A stretch of 39,368 nucleotides of DNA from Gammaproteobacteria bacterium (GTDB lineage Bacteria; Pseudomonadota; Gammaproteobacteria; Pseudomonadales; Pseudomonadaceae). Of this stretch, positions 1-9,006 are shown in pieces. The notes under the pieces are model-generated. The model did no database searches. It was not told the origin of the DNA and was given only the letters and a program-made list of their open reading frames with translations. Position 1 is the stretch's first letter. Each line of letters starts with the position of its first letter. The position numbers and the translations under genes were made by a program. The stretch covers positions 1 to 39,368 of the forward strand of contig JAHJYA010000130.1 of assembly GCA_018826895.1 (NCBI GenBank), written 5' to 3'.

Positions 1-23
1 GATGTCGGGGTGCCCTTCTTTGG

Positions 24-72
24 CACACCTTTCTTGGGCAAGCAAGAAAGGTGTGGCGCCCGTGAGGGGCGC
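24..72. repeat. Tandem intergenic hairpins
   Basis: Two hairpins sit side by side. The first has a perfect 13-bp stem (CACACCTTTCTTG at 24-36 pairing with 43-55, 6-nt loop). The second pairs GCGCCC (56-61) with GGGCGC (67-72). I recall similar hairpins as recurrent intergenic sequence in pseudomonads, which is from memory and not checked. There is no clear T-tract, so it is not a convincing terminator. The rest of 1-185 holds nothing I can name. Confidence 0.5.
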
Positions 73-185
73 AACCCAAGCGTTCAGTACACGCGAGAAT
101 GGGCCATGCCACATCATTTGCCGAACTGCACACAAATTTGCCAGTCAGGTGCCAGCCAGCACGCTCCCAACACTATGCGGAGAAC

Positions 186-1331
186 CTATAAACAGCCCAT
201 CAGGCAGCGCGCCAACCCTTGGGCGCGCGGGTCCATTAGCACGTAGGGCCCGAGATTGTTGGTGACGAAACCAAACGCCACATCGCGCTCCGGATCGGCA
301 AAGCCGATCGAACCGCCAGCCCCTGGATGGCCGAACGCACGCGGACCCATGCCATAGGTGGCATTGGCCACCTGCGGCTGGTCGAGCATGCAACCCAGGC
401 CAAAACGCGTGGCCGTCAGCAGGGTCTTGTCATCGCCCACGGCGTGCTCACGGGTCAGCTCGCTGAGCAGCTCACTTTCCAGCAACTGGCCATCGAGCAA
501 GCCGGCATAGAAGCCCGCCAGGCTGCGCGCATTGCCATGACCATTCGCCGCAGGCTGCTGCATGCGTCGCCACTCGGGCTTGTTGGTGCTGGTCATGATC
601 GACGGCGGGTTGGTGAACGCCCGCGTGCTCATGGCACCGGCATCGTTCATCATGGTTTTCAGCAGGCGCTGGGCCGCGGCGTCGCCCAGGTTGCCCTTAC
701 CCCGGCTGATAAATGCGACACGATCGAACTCGCTGTCCGCCAAGCCGACATGAAAATCCAGCCCCAGCGGTGTGGCGGTGCGCGCCACGATGGACTCACC
801 CGGCCCACGTCCCTCAACCCGTCGTAGCACCTCACCCACCAGCCAGCCGTAGGTAATGGGCGCGTAACCGTGTCCCTCACCCAGGGCCCACCAGGGCTGC
901 TCGGCAGCCAACGCAGTAGTCATGGTCGACCAGTCGTAAAGCGCTTCGGCCGGCAGGCTCTGACGGATCGCCGGCAGCCCAGCCTGGTGGCTGAGCAGGT
1001 GCCGCAGGGTGATGCGCTCTTTGCCTGCCGCGGCGAACTCAGGCCAGTAACGCGCCACAGGGGCATCCAGGTCCAGCTTGCCTTCTCCCACCAGTTGCAA
1101 GGCGGTGACCGCAGTAAAGGTCTTGGTGCAGGAGAACAGGTTGAGCAGGGTGTCGCTATGCCAGGCTTGCTGGCCGTCCTTGTCGGCTACACCGGCCCAG
1201 AGGTCGACGACTGTTTCGCCGCCCACCTGAATGCACAAGGCCATACCACGCGCCTGCGGATCGTCGAACAGGGCCGCAAAAGCATCCCTGACAGCCTCGA
1301 ACTGAAGATCGAAATAACCCTGGATCTGCAC
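186..1331 (-). CDS. Serine hydrolase of the beta-lactamase/EstB family
   Basis: A 381-residue protein of the class C beta-lactamase-like (PF00144) fold, as found in EstB-type esterases. The SxxK motif SCTK is at residues 67-70, the likely catalytic tyrosine is in GYAPITYG near 156, and the third motif is HPGAGG in the C-terminal quarter. There is no signal peptide, so it is probably cytoplasmic. The start is GTG at 1331. Its Shine-Dalgarno AAGGAG lies within the last codons of the upstream glycosidase gene, whose TAA ends at 1335, so the two genes look translationally coupled. The substrate is unknown; an ester is more likely than a beta-lactam. PAO1 carries a comparable esterase near its dinG-like gene (from memory). 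Confidence 0.85.
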   Translation of the reverse strand: MQIQGYFDLQFEAVRDAFAALFDDPQARGMALCIQVGGETVVDLWAGVADKDGQQAWHSDTLLNLFSCTKTFTAVTALQLVGEGKLDLDAPVARYWPEFAAAGKERITLRHLLSHQAGLPAIRQSLPAEALYDWSTMTTALAAEQPWWALGEGHGYAPITYGWLVGEVLRRVEGRGPGESIVARTATPLGLDFHVGLADSEFDRVAFISRGKGNLGDAAAQRLLKTMMNDAGAMSTRAFTNPPSIMTSTNKPEWRRMQQPAANGHGNARSLAGFYAGLLDGQLLESELLSELTREHAVGDDKTLLTATRFGLGCMLDQPQVANATYGMGPRAFGHPGAGGSIGFADPERDVAFGFVTNNLGPYVLMDPRAQGLARCLMGCL

Positions 1332-1334
1332 GCG

Positions 1335-3536
1335 TTACTCCTTCGGTTTAGCGGGTGCCAACAGCGTCTTGGGTACCGCCAGGTTAGCGTCACGTACCGC
1401 CTTGACGAAGCCGTCCCAAGGGCGATCAGTGATGCCTACCAGGCCGAAGTGACCGTTCTCGCCGTCGAGCAGACGCCCGGTCACTGGCTGGTCGAGATAC
1501 TGGAACCAGTGCAACCCGACGATCTGCGGTTCTTCCAGAGCACGCTGCAGGAAGTGCGCATAGGCCGGGCCGCGCTCCTCCTCCTTGTACACCTCGGCCA
1601 CGCCACCCCAGAACGGCCCACGGTCACGGGAACCGAAATGGAACTCGGTGACCATCAGCGGTTTGTCCAGCGCACGCAATACCGCGAAGTCATAGCCGTG
1701 CTGCGGCTCGCGGGTATAGAAGTTGAAGCTCAGCACATCGCAGTAGGTGGCGCAGGCGCTGACCGCCTCGGGAATACTGCTGGCGAAACGTCCGCCCAGC
1801 AGCATGTGGTTGGGCGCATGCCAGGCCAGCGAGTCGGCGATGGTCTTGAAGTAGGTGTCGGCGAACAGCCGCAGGAAGGCCTGCATGTCACGCTCGATCG
1901 CCGGGAACTCCGGGTTCGGCAGCGGCGCCTGAAAGCCCGGGTCTTCCATCAGCTCCCAGGCATCAAGCTGGATACCCCAGGCACGCGACAGACCCGCCTG
2001 GTTGCGGTACTGGTCACGCAGCATCTTCAGGAACGCGCGCTTGGCCGGCACGTCGGTGGTCAGGCGCAGGGTCGCGTAGGCCAGGGCATAACGCGCCTGC
2101 GGGTCCTCGGCGCGACCGGCCCAGGCCAGTTCGTTGTCGGCGAAGTAGCCCATCAGCCAGGGGTCCTCGCGGTGATCGCGCGAAGCGATGGCGATGGCGC
2201 GCTCGGCCGCCATGGCAAAGCGTGGGTCAAACGGATCGGGCATGCCGCCCCACCAGTCGACACCGGTGCTGATGGTCGCGTAGTCGCCATGAATCGACAG
2301 CGGGATGCTGTAAGGCATGCGCGCATCATCGGCAAAGCCGGGCTCACTCCAGTTGCCCAGGGTGTTGAAACCCCAAGCCTGCAGACGGTCCTGGCTGCGG
2401 CCGCGCCATTGTTCGAGGGTCTGGCCGTCGTAGGTGCGCATCAGGTTGGCGCCGTAAAAATCGAACCAGCGACCACTGGCAAAGGCCCGACCGCGGTTGG
2501 CGCCGGTGTCACTCTGGTTATTGCTACTGCCGTAGTTGACGGCCAGGGGATCGCCGTCAGCCGGCAGCGCGGTGAACATCGACTCGCGACCTTCGACATA
2601 GGTACGGCTGTTGTCGCGGGCGACAGTATTGACCCCCAGGGAATAGAACGGATTGCCTTCCGGGGTCACCAGGTACCAGCGGCCCTCATGCTTCTCGGTG
2701 CGGAAGAAACCGGTTGCCTCGAACTGCTGGGCACCGGTCCAGCCGCCAAAACGATCCTGGGCTGGCCGCTCGGCCAGCCAGGTCTGCAACTGCTTGTCTT
2801 CCTGACGAGCCCCCTGCTTGAGCTGCTCATCCTGTTTGATCTTCTGTGGCCAATCAGCGCGTACATACTGGCCGTAGGTGTCGATGATGCCGGCGTAAAC
2901 CTCGCTGAGCTCATCGTCACTGCGCACGCCGAAACGCCCCAACAGCAAATGTTGAACGGCCTGAGGCGCGGGCATCGATAGGGTCACGGAACGCACCTGG
3001 GTTGCATCCAGCTCACCCAGCACGGTTTCGGCCAGCAACAGGCGGCGGCCGTTCTGGTTCCACGGCATGGGCGCACCCGCGCGCATGCCGTGCTCCCGCG
3101 GCGAAGTGGCCCGCAGCGGGATCAGCAGGGTCTGCGCAGGCCCCGCCGGAATGGCGACGCGGGTAGTCAGGCGCTTGCCGTCCAGGCTCTCGATCTGTAC
3201 ATCAAGAGTCAGCGCCCAATCCATCGCGCTCTGCACGCGCAGGCTCATCAGGCCTTGTTGCGACCAGTCCCAACTGCCGCTCTGTGGCAAAAGGCTCAGG
3301 CTGGGCTGCTCACCCGGATTGAAGGTGACACGCCGCAGGACTTCGCCCTCCGGCGTGGCTTCGGCCGTGGTGCTTGGCAAAAAGGCACCCTCGGTCTGCA
3401 CCTGAACCGCATCCAGCGGACGAACGAAATTGAACAGCACCTCTTTGTCATCCGCCTGCGCGCCGGCCGACAAGCCCAGCGCGATCAGCAACAAGAAACG
3501 ACGCAGACGAAGCAGTTGCAACCTGGCGTTGAGCAT
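1335..3536 (-). CDS. Secreted GH50/beta-agarase-like glycoside hydrolase
   Basis: A 733-residue protein with an N-terminal signal peptide (basic, then LLLIALGLSAGAQA). It has a beta-rich N-terminal half followed by a TIM-barrel catalytic half. The segment beginning FFRTEKHEGRWYLVTPEGN resembles proteins annotated as beta-agarase (GH50). Clan GH-A style acids are visible: Glu469 in FADNELAW (acid/base candidate) and Glu631 in MVTEFHFG (nucleophile candidate). The ATG at 3536 is preferred over GTG 3548 because GTG overlaps the SD (AGGAG) and the ATG lies 11 nt beyond it. It is probably periplasmic or extracellular. Agar as substrate is doubtful in a non-marine pseudomonad; a galactoside or uronide polymer is equally possible. 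It is followed by a coupled serine hydrolase gene. Confidence 0.75.
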   Translation of the reverse strand: MLNARLQLLRLRRFLLLIALGLSAGAQADDKEVLFNFVRPLDAVQVQTEGAFLPSTTAEATPEGEVLRRVTFNPGEQPSLSLLPQSGSWDWSQQGLMSLRVQSAMDWALTLDVQIESLDGKRLTTRVAIPAGPAQTLLIPLRATSPREHGMRAGAPMPWNQNGRRLLLAETVLGELDATQVRSVTLSMPAPQAVQHLLLGRFGVRSDDELSEVYAGIIDTYGQYVRADWPQKIKQDEQLKQGARQEDKQLQTWLAERPAQDRFGGWTGAQQFEATGFFRTEKHEGRWYLVTPEGNPFYSLGVNTVARDNSRTYVEGRESMFTALPADGDPLAVNYGSSNNQSDTGANRGRAFASGRWFDFYGANLMRTYDGQTLEQWRGRSQDRLQAWGFNTLGNWSEPGFADDARMPYSIPLSIHGDYATISTGVDWWGGMPDPFDPRFAMAAERAIAIASRDHREDPWLMGYFADNELAWAGRAEDPQARYALAYATLRLTTDVPAKRAFLKMLRDQYRNQAGLSRAWGIQLDAWELMEDPGFQAPLPNPEFPAIERDMQAFLRLFADTYFKTIADSLAWHAPNHMLLGGRFASSIPEAVSACATYCDVLSFNFYTREPQHGYDFAVLRALDKPLMVTEFHFGSRDRGPFWGGVAEVYKEEERGPAYAHFLQRALEEPQIVGLHWFQYLDQPVTGRLLDGENGHFGLVGITDRPWDGFVKAVRDANLAVPKTLLAPAKPKE

Positions 3537-3714
3537 TACGACCCGCACTCCTGAAAAATAGTTGTTTGTCTGACGCAGGCGGTCGCCCGAGCGCGCTTCT
3601 CGGCTGGTCTACCGCCATTTAAGGGCGCCATAGTGCACCGGTTCAATGCAGCGGAACAGCCCCGCACGCAGGCTGTTGTTAGATGCAGGTTAAGGCGCCG
3701 GGGTTCAGTACAAC

Positions 3715-5859
3715 TCAGCTGATTTCCCGGCGAAACGGCGGCAGGGCATTGAGGATCGCCTTGCCGTAACGCTGGGTCACCACCCGCCGGTCGAGCAGCG
3801 TGATGATGCCGCGATCCGCCTCGGTGCGCAGCAGCCGGCCGCAGGCCTGGACCAGGCGCAGCGAAGCGTCTGGCACGGCGATTTCCATAAAGGGATTGCC
3901 ACCGCGTGCCTCGATCCATTCGGCCAACGCGGCTTCGACCGGATCATCCGGCACGGCGAAAGGAATCTTCGCGATCACCACATGCTCGCAGTAGGCGCCT
4001 GGCAGGTCGACCCCTTCAGCGAAACTGGCCAGGCCGAACAGCACGCTTTCCTCACCGCTGTCGACCCGCGCCTTGTGCTTGTTCAGGGTTTCCTGCTTGG
4101 ACAGGTTGCCCTGAATAAACACGCGCTTGCGCCAGTCGCGCTCCAGGCCGTCAAAGACTTCCTGCATCTGCTTGCGCGAAGAGAACAGCACCAGGGTGCC
4201 GCGACTGCCGGCCACCAGGCCGGGCAACTCGCGGATAATCGCTGCGGTGTGCACCGCTGCCTCGCGCGGGTCGGCCTTGAGGTCGGGGACCCGCAGCACC
4301 CCAGCATCGGCATGGTGAAACGGGCTCGGCACCACGGCGCTGACCGCCACCTTGGGCAGGCCGGCACGCATGCGGTAACGGTCGAAGGTACCCAGCGCGG
4401 TGAGTGTGGCCGAGGTCACCAGGGCGCCATAGGCAACGTTCCATAGATTGCGCCGCAGGGTCTCGGCCGCCAGGATCGGGCTGGCATTGACCTCGATATC
4501 GAACAACGCGCCGCTGTCGGCCAGGGTCAGCCAACGCGCCATCGGCGGGCTGTCCTCCGGGTCATCCGCGGTGAACGCCAGCCACAGTTCCCAGGTGCCC
4601 TGGGCGCGGGCCAGCAGGCTGCCGAACAGCGGGTACCATTCCTCGGCCTGGTGGCTGGCGATGCCCACGGTGGCCTCACCGTCCATGGCCTCTTTGAGCT
4701 GTTCGGTGACACCGGTGAACAGCTCAGTCAGCTTGGAAAAACCTTTCTTCAACTCCAGGCCCAGCTCCACCATGTGCTCGGGCACCACGCCACCGACAAA
4801 ACGATGGCGCGGGCGTTCGCGGCCCTCCATGTCCTCGCCCGGTCTGAAGTCGGCGACCTGCTCGCAGGCAGTGAACATAAATTGCTGATGGGTCTTGAGC
4901 TCACGGGCCAGCTCCGGCACCTGCTCGATCAGCCGCCCCAGGTCACCCGGCAACGGATGTTGAGCCAGCAGTTTGGTGAGGTTCTTGGCCGTCTGCTCAA
5001 GCCAGTCGGCAGTCGAGCGCAAGCGGGTGAAGTGCGCGAAGTGGCCGATGGCCTTATCCGGCAGGTGGTGGCCTTCGTCGAACACATAGAGCGTCTCACG
5101 CGGGTCCGGCAGCACCGCACCGCCACCCAGGGCCAGGTCAGCCAGGACCATGTCATGGTTGGTGACGATCACATCGACCTTGCCCATGCCTTCGCGCGCC
5201 TTGTAGAAGGTGCACTGCTGGAAGTTCGGGCAATGCCGTCCGGTGCACTGACTGTGATCGGTTGTCAGGCGCGACCAGGTGCTGTCCTCCAGCTCATTGG
5301 GCCAGCTATCACGGTCACCGTCCCATTTGCCGCCGGCGAGCTTTTCGATCATTCCGGTAAAGAGTTTCTGGCTCTGCTCATCGACATCGATGCGAAAGCC
5401 TTCTTCCTCGAACAGTTGCGCCGTAGCGCTTTGCGCGTGGCCCTCCTGCAGCAGCAGGTCGAGTTTGGACAGGCACAGGTAACGCCCGCGGCCTTTGGCC
5501 AGGGCGAAGCTGAAGCTCAAGCCGCTGTTACGCATCAGATCCGGCAGGTCCTTGTGCACGATCTGCTCTTGCAGCGCCACGGTCGCCGTGGCGATCACCA
5601 GGCGTTTGCCTGCTGCCTTAGCGATGGGAATGGTCGCCAGACTATAGGCGACCGTCTTCCCCGTACCGGTGCCCGCCTCCACTGCGACCACGGCAGGCTC
5701 GCCGACCCGCTTGCCTTCATCGTCAGTGGCGATGGTGCCCAGCACCTTGGCGATTTCCGCGATCATCAGGCGCTGGCCATAGCGCGGCTTGAGCTGCTTG
5801 GCCTCGAGAAAGCGGGAATAGGCGCCCTGGATCTGGGACTTGAGTTCGGTGCTGAGCAT
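3715..5859 (-). CDS. dinG: ATP-dependent DNA helicase DinG
   Basis: A 714-residue superfamily 2, XPD-like helicase that unwinds DNA 5' to 3' and is linked to resolving R-loops and D-loops. Visible motifs: Walker A GTGTGKT at 63-69, DEGH box at 261-264, and four candidate Fe-S cysteines at 129, 205, 210 and 216, spaced as in the DinG/XPD iron-sulfur domain. The C-terminal motif VI region is QACGRLLRTEADRG. Length matches Escherichia coli DinG. The gene is transcribed away from the CopD-like gene across a 127-bp gap. No LexA box was recognised in that gap. A 178-bp gap separates it from the downstream glycosidase. Confidence 0.95.
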   Translation of the reverse strand: MLSTELKSQIQGAYSRFLEAKQLKPRYGQRLMIAEIAKVLGTIATDDEGKRVGEPAVVAVEAGTGTGKTVAYSLATIPIAKAAGKRLVIATATVALQEQIVHKDLPDLMRNSGLSFSFALAKGRGRYLCLSKLDLLLQEGHAQSATAQLFEEEGFRIDVDEQSQKLFTGMIEKLAGGKWDGDRDSWPNELEDSTWSRLTTDHSQCTGRHCPNFQQCTFYKAREGMGKVDVIVTNHDMVLADLALGGGAVLPDPRETLYVFDEGHHLPDKAIGHFAHFTRLRSTADWLEQTAKNLTKLLAQHPLPGDLGRLIEQVPELARELKTHQQFMFTACEQVADFRPGEDMEGRERPRHRFVGGVVPEHMVELGLELKKGFSKLTELFTGVTEQLKEAMDGEATVGIASHQAEEWYPLFGSLLARAQGTWELWLAFTADDPEDSPPMARWLTLADSGALFDIEVNASPILAAETLRRNLWNVAYGALVTSATLTALGTFDRYRMRAGLPKVAVSAVVPSPFHHADAGVLRVPDLKADPREAAVHTAAIIRELPGLVAGSRGTLVLFSSRKQMQEVFDGLERDWRKRVFIQGNLSKQETLNKHKARVDSGEESVLFGLASFAEGVDLPGAYCEHVVIAKIPFAVPDDPVEAALAEWIEARGGNPFMEIAVPDASLRLVQACGRLLRTEADRGIITLLDRRVVTQRYGKAILNALPPFRREIS

Positions 5860-5986
5860 GGAAATCTGCGCGAAGACTGGATAAATTTTCAGTGGTTACA
5901 AGCGGCGGCTATCATAACGCGCTAATCACCCCCGCGCCGAACCCCATCGTCGCCCCTTCACACTGAATCCTTCTGAGAACGCCTTT

Positions 5987-6451
5987 ATGCCCCTCTACAC
6001 CCCGCTCTATACCCTGCATCTTCTGGCAGCGCTGATCTGGGTTGGCGGCATGTTCTTCGCGTGGATGGTCTTGCGGCCGGCCGCAGCGGCCTTGCCAGCA
6101 GCGGAGCGCCTAAGACTCTGGCTCGGCGTCTTCGAACGGTTCTTTCGCTGGGTCTGGGCGGCAGTGCTGATCCTGCCGATCAGCGGTGTAGGCCTGATGC
6201 ACCTGCGCTTTAACGGCTTTGAAAGCGCACCGCGCTACGTGCAGATCATGATTGGCCTGTATCTGGTCATGCTCGCGCTGTTCCTGCGCATTCAGATACT
6301 GCAACTACCCGAGCTACGCCGCGCCGTACTAATCGAAAACTGGCCGGCAGGCGCGGCGACGCTAGGAAGCATTCGCCGGCTGGTGGCGATCAACCTGCTG
6401 ATCGGGCTGTTACTGATCAGCGTGGCTGGCAGCAGACTCTCTCTAGGTTAA
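5987..6451 (+). CDS. CopD-family inner-membrane protein
   Basis: A 154-residue hydrophobic protein with four predicted membrane helices (about 5-28, 52-75, 83-103 and 128-150). The opening LHLLAALIWVGGMFFAW, with a conserved His and Trp-Val-Gly-Gly, is typical of the CopD/PF05425-like family. Full CopD proteins take part in copper uptake; this stand-alone short form is poorly characterised, so a copper role is only inferred. It is divergent from dinG. Its TAA overlaps the stop codon of the convergent collagen-like gene within the four bases TTAA at 6448-6451, leaving no room for a terminator between them. Confidence 0.75.
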   Translation: MPLYTPLYTLHLLAALIWVGGMFFAWMVLRPAAAALPAAERLRLWLGVFERFFRWVWAAVLILPISGVGLMHLRFNGFESAPRYVQIMIGLYLVMLALFLRIQILQLPELRRAVLIENWPAGAATLGSIRRLVAINLLIGLLLISVAGSRLSLG

Positions 6452-7209
6452 AAGCGAATCACATCCACCGCGCCCGGCACACCCGCACGACCAGGCTGGC
6501 CCACCGTGCCGGCACGACCATCGCGGCCGCCTTCGGTGCTGTACAACCAGCAGCCTCTGGCAGCACCGCCCTCACCTGCGTCTCCCGCCTGGCCCGGCGC
6601 ACCACCTTCGCCACCCTCAACCCGTACGTCGATGCGTTCGATCGGGAAGGCATGGGGTACTTCCAGACGCACCTGACCGCCCGGCGCACCATAAAGACCA
6701 TCAGTGCCATCACGGCCATCAAAACCATGGCTGGCCTGCCCCAAAACGCAGCCACCGGGCTTGCCATCGGCGCCCGCCAGGCCATCGTAGCCAGGCGCGC
6801 CACGGCCGCCGCGCACATCCACAACCAGTGTCTCGGTCACTACCTCTTCCAGCCGCAGGTGCAGGGTTCGACCGGCGCTGGCAGCTCGCTGAGCCGTACC
6901 CGGCGCACCGCGAGCAACCAGCCTGGCGCCCTCGGCGATCTCACCCTGACGCACATGCAGACGCAACGCCTGCTCACCGGGCGCCACGCTGATGCGGGCC
7001 TCACGGCCCAGGCGCAGCTCACCGATCTGCAACTCGGTCACCCCCGCGGGGATCAACAAGGTGCCGTGATCAGCCACCACCAGGCGCTCGAGCACCAGCG
7101 TCTGGCTGCTCACCGGGAGGCGCAGCATGCTGTGCTCATCGACATGCAAGTCGTTCTGCGCCAGCGCAGCGGCACTGGTAAACCAGGCCAGAAGTAGAAA
7201 CTTACGCAT
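6448..7209 (-). CDS. Exported collagen-like Gly-rich protein
   Basis: A 253-residue protein. The signal peptide MRKFLLLAWFTSAAALAQ is followed by about 110 residues rich in beta-strand patterns, then from about 130 on Gly-X-Y-like stretches (GGRGAPGYDGLAGADGKPGG, GFDGRDGTDGLYGAPGG, GGEGGAPGQAGDAGEGG) interrupted by short non-collagenous segments. Two cysteines lie in or beside the Gly-rich part. The ATG at 7209 is chosen because GGAGG precedes it by 5-7 nt; the longer TTG frame has no SD. It overlaps the DUF1145 gene by 8 bp, so the pair is probably co-translated. No enzymatic motif is visible. A surface or periplasmic structural role is an inference. Confidence 0.7.
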   Translation of the reverse strand: MRKFLLLAWFTSAAALAQNDLHVDEHSMLRLPVSSQTLVLERLVVADHGTLLIPAGVTELQIGELRLGREARISVAPGEQALRLHVRQGEIAEGARLVARGAPGTAQRAASAGRTLHLRLEEVVTETLVVDVRGGRGAPGYDGLAGADGKPGGCVLGQASHGFDGRDGTDGLYGAPGGQVRLEVPHAFPIERIDVRVEGGEGGAPGQAGDAGEGGAARGCWLYSTEGGRDGRAGTVGQPGRAGVPGAVDVIRF

Positions 7210-7501
7210 GCTGCACCTCCGCAACCTTTACCTCAGCAACGGCCTTGGCAGGCAGCGTCAGCAGGTGAAAAACGCCGAATATCAGCACTTGCAGGCGCGC
7301 CATGCGCGGACGTGGCAATGCGCTCAAACGCCCTCGAAACAGCAACAACTCCAGACTGTGCAGTACCAGCACCAGAACAGCGGCCAGACCGATCAGGCTG
7401 GCAAATGGATGGGCGAACGGCGTCGTAAGGTTAAGCCCCACTATTGCCCAGAACACCATCATCAGCGCCTTGCCTGCCCCCGAAACTACCCTCATGCCCA
7501 T
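7202..7501 (-). CDS. DUF1145 small membrane protein
   Basis: A 99-residue protein with two or three hydrophobic helices. The sequence KALMMVFWAIVGLNLTTPF followed by AHPF and a leucine-rich helix matches the DUF1145 family (E. coli YhhL-like), of unknown function. The start at 7501 (ATG GGC ATG) follows AGAAGGGGAGC. A longer open frame reaching 7663 lacks an SD and adds unrelated residues. The 3' end overlaps the ATG of the collagen-like gene (CATGCGTAA), suggesting a two-gene operon. The protein is presumably in the inner membrane. Confidence 0.75.
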   Translation of the reverse strand: MGMRVVSGAGKALMMVFWAIVGLNLTTPFAHPFASLIGLAAVLVLVLHSLELLLFRGRLSALPRPRMARLQVLIFGVFHLLTLPAKAVAEVKVAEVQHA

Positions 7502-7663
7502 GCTCCCCTTCTCATTATTGTGCAGTGCAGCACCATACTGCCAAGGCGCGGCAGGCACCAGTAGCGTGCCTAACGCGTGCAGATACACAACGCGATATGC
7601 CAGGCATGCACGAAGAACTAAGGAAGGAGGGATTAACGGAGAAAACAGGCGGGGATAAACCAC

Positions 7664-7691
7664 GCAACAGCCGGAAGATTCCGGCTGTTGC
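7664..7691 (-). terminator. Hairpin downstream of the OmpA-like gene
   Basis: A perfect inverted repeat (GCAACAGCCGG pairing with CCGGCTGTTGC, 6-nt centre) lies 18 bp past the stop codon of the OmpA-type lipoprotein gene. On the minus strand it is followed by a weakly T-rich stretch. It is probably an intrinsic terminator; the short T-run lowers confidence. Confidence 0.65.
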
Positions 7692-7709
7692 GCTCACACA
7701 CGTCAGCGC

Positions 7710-8345
7710 TTACGGACGGGCTTCGACCTCGGCCTCTACGCGACGGTTGATGGCACGACCAGCTTCGGTCGCGTTGTCGGCAACCGGACGGGACTCGCCA
7801 TAGCCAACGGCATTGACGCGATCACCGGCAACACCATACTGATCGACCAGTACGGAACGTACGGCGGCAGCACGACGCTCGGACAGACGCTGGTTATACG
7901 CGTCGGTACCCACGGAGTCGGTATGGCCTTCCACTACGGTGGAGGTTTGCGGATACTGGCTCATGAAATCAGCCAGGTTCTTGATGTCGCCGTAGCTGGC
8001 TTCCTTGACCTGTGCTTTGTCGAAGTCGAACTTGACGTCCAGCTCAACACGCACGGCTTCGGCAACGGGCTCGGCCATTACCGGCTCCTCGACCACAACC
8101 ACTTCTTCAACTTCGACCAACTGCTCGCCACCGGCGCCATGCACCCAGCAGTAAGCTGCAGCCATACCTGCACCGACAACGGCGCCACCACCGGCCCAGG
8201 TCGAACTTTCGATCGCCCCCAGTGCCGCACCACCTACGCCACCCACTGCCGCACAGGTAGGCCAATCAGTTTTTTGTACACCCGCACAACCGGACAACAC
8301 ACCGGCTGCGAGGATCAGAGGTACCGCTTTCCTTGTGATGCTCAT
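7710..8345 (-). CDS. OmpA-family lipoprotein with glycine zipper
   Basis: A 211-residue outer-membrane lipoprotein. The lipobox LSGC puts the lipidated Cys at 20. A glycine-zipper segment (AAVGGVGGAALGAIES, then GGGAVVGAGMAAAY) follows, next an acidic Val/Glu-rich linker (about 78-97), then a C-terminal OmpA/MotB peptidoglycan-binding domain with FDFDKAQV, VEGHTDSVGT and NQRLSERRA. The family anchors the outer membrane to peptidoglycan. The ATG at 8345 is chosen because AGGAGA is 7 nt upstream, while the TTG at 8351 is too close to that SD. It is monocistronic, with its own terminator hairpin. Confidence 0.9.
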   Translation of the reverse strand: MSITRKAVPLILAAGVLSGCAGVQKTDWPTCAAVGGVGGAALGAIESSTWAGGGAVVGAGMAAAYCWVHGAGGEQLVEVEEVVVVEEPVMAEPVAEAVRVELDVKFDFDKAQVKEASYGDIKNLADFMSQYPQTSTVVEGHTDSVGTDAYNQRLSERRAAAVRSVLVDQYGVAGDRVNAVGYGESRPVADNATEAGRAINRRVEAEVEARP

Positions 8346-8435
8346 AGACAAGTCTCCTAATGGGATCGGTGCAAATCCGACACCTATGAATTAAAGACGG
8401 CTGTTTTAGAATCCGCCACATAGGATTTACACAGG

Positions 8436-8463
8436 TTTACAGGCCACATGTCTAGGCTATATG
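8436..8463 (+). promoter_or_regulatory. Candidate sigma-70 promoter for the DUF6231 gene
   Basis: TTTACA (8436-8441), a 16-bp spacer and TATATG (8458-8463) lie about 45 bp before the start at 8507. This matches the sigma-70 consensus reasonably well. There is no experimental support and no other signal in the gap. Confidence 0.4.
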
Positions 8464-8506
8464 GCCTCGCCACGCTAGTTTTTTCCGCCTTTTTCAAGGA
8501 TTTTCC

Positions 8507-9004
8507 ATGAGCCTAACGCTGTCTTCACGCACCCCTCAACAGGCCTTGGCGGCCCTGCTGGAGCTTTATGCCCCGCAGCGACTGCTGCTGATCGGTGCCC
8601 AGCAACTGCCTGCCGTCGATGCCTTTGCCGCTGCGCACCCGGCTTGCGAGATCGAATTCAGCCCGGCCGGGGCGCTCAGCGCTGATCTGGCAGCGCAGCG
8701 TTTCGACCTGGCGCTGGCGGTCGATTGCCTTGAGCACCTGCCGAAACGGGTGGGGCTGGAACTGCTGGGAGGCATTCGCAACCTCAATGCCAGCCGTATC
8801 GCCGTCCTGGTCGATCTCAAGGCCAGCCAGTGGCAGGAAACCGACTTCTTCTCTCTGGCACTGCAAGCCAGCGAATGCTTCGGCCGTGACGAGCAGGTCC
8901 TACACCTGTTCACCTACGACCTGCTCGACTACAAGCAAGTACCGGACTGGCTCAACGCCAAGTTCTGGGCCAACCCGGAAAACTACGGCAAGTACTGGTG
9001 GTAA
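8507..9004 (+). CDS. DUF6231 family protein
   Basis: A 165-residue cytoplasmic protein with an alternating strand/helix pattern like a small Rossmann or methyltransferase fold: RLLLIGAQ near 24-31, then [14 protein letters not shown], where methyltransferases often carry a similar D-x-LEHL motif. The glycine-rich SAM loop is degenerate (LIGAQQLP), so catalysis is uncertain. The C-terminus is aromatic ([13 protein letters not shown]). I associate it with the Pseudomonas family DUF6231. AAGGA lies upstream of the ATG. The gene ends 2 bp before the YchJ ATG, so they form an operon. Confidence 0.7.
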   Translation: MSLTLSSRTPQQALAALLELYAPQRLLLIGAQQLPAVDAFAAAHPACEIEFSPAGALSADLAAQRFDLALAVDCLEHLPKRVGLELLGGIRNLNASRIAVLVDLKASQWQETDFFSLALQASECFGRDEQVLHLFTYDLLDYKQVPDWLNAKFWANPENYGKYWW

Positions 9005-9006
9005 AC

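Noticed and set aside
870..2981. 703-codon open frame on the plus strand
   Set aside because: Antisense to the glycosidase and serine hydrolase genes, which have clear motifs, signal peptide and SDs. Long antisense frames are common in high-GC DNA.
4651..5925. 424-codon open frame antisense to dinG
   Set aside because: Mirror of the DinG coding frame, no family resemblance and no SD.
8998..9006. Upstream GTG start for YchJ
   Set aside because: Would overlap DUF6231; ATG at 9007 matches family length.
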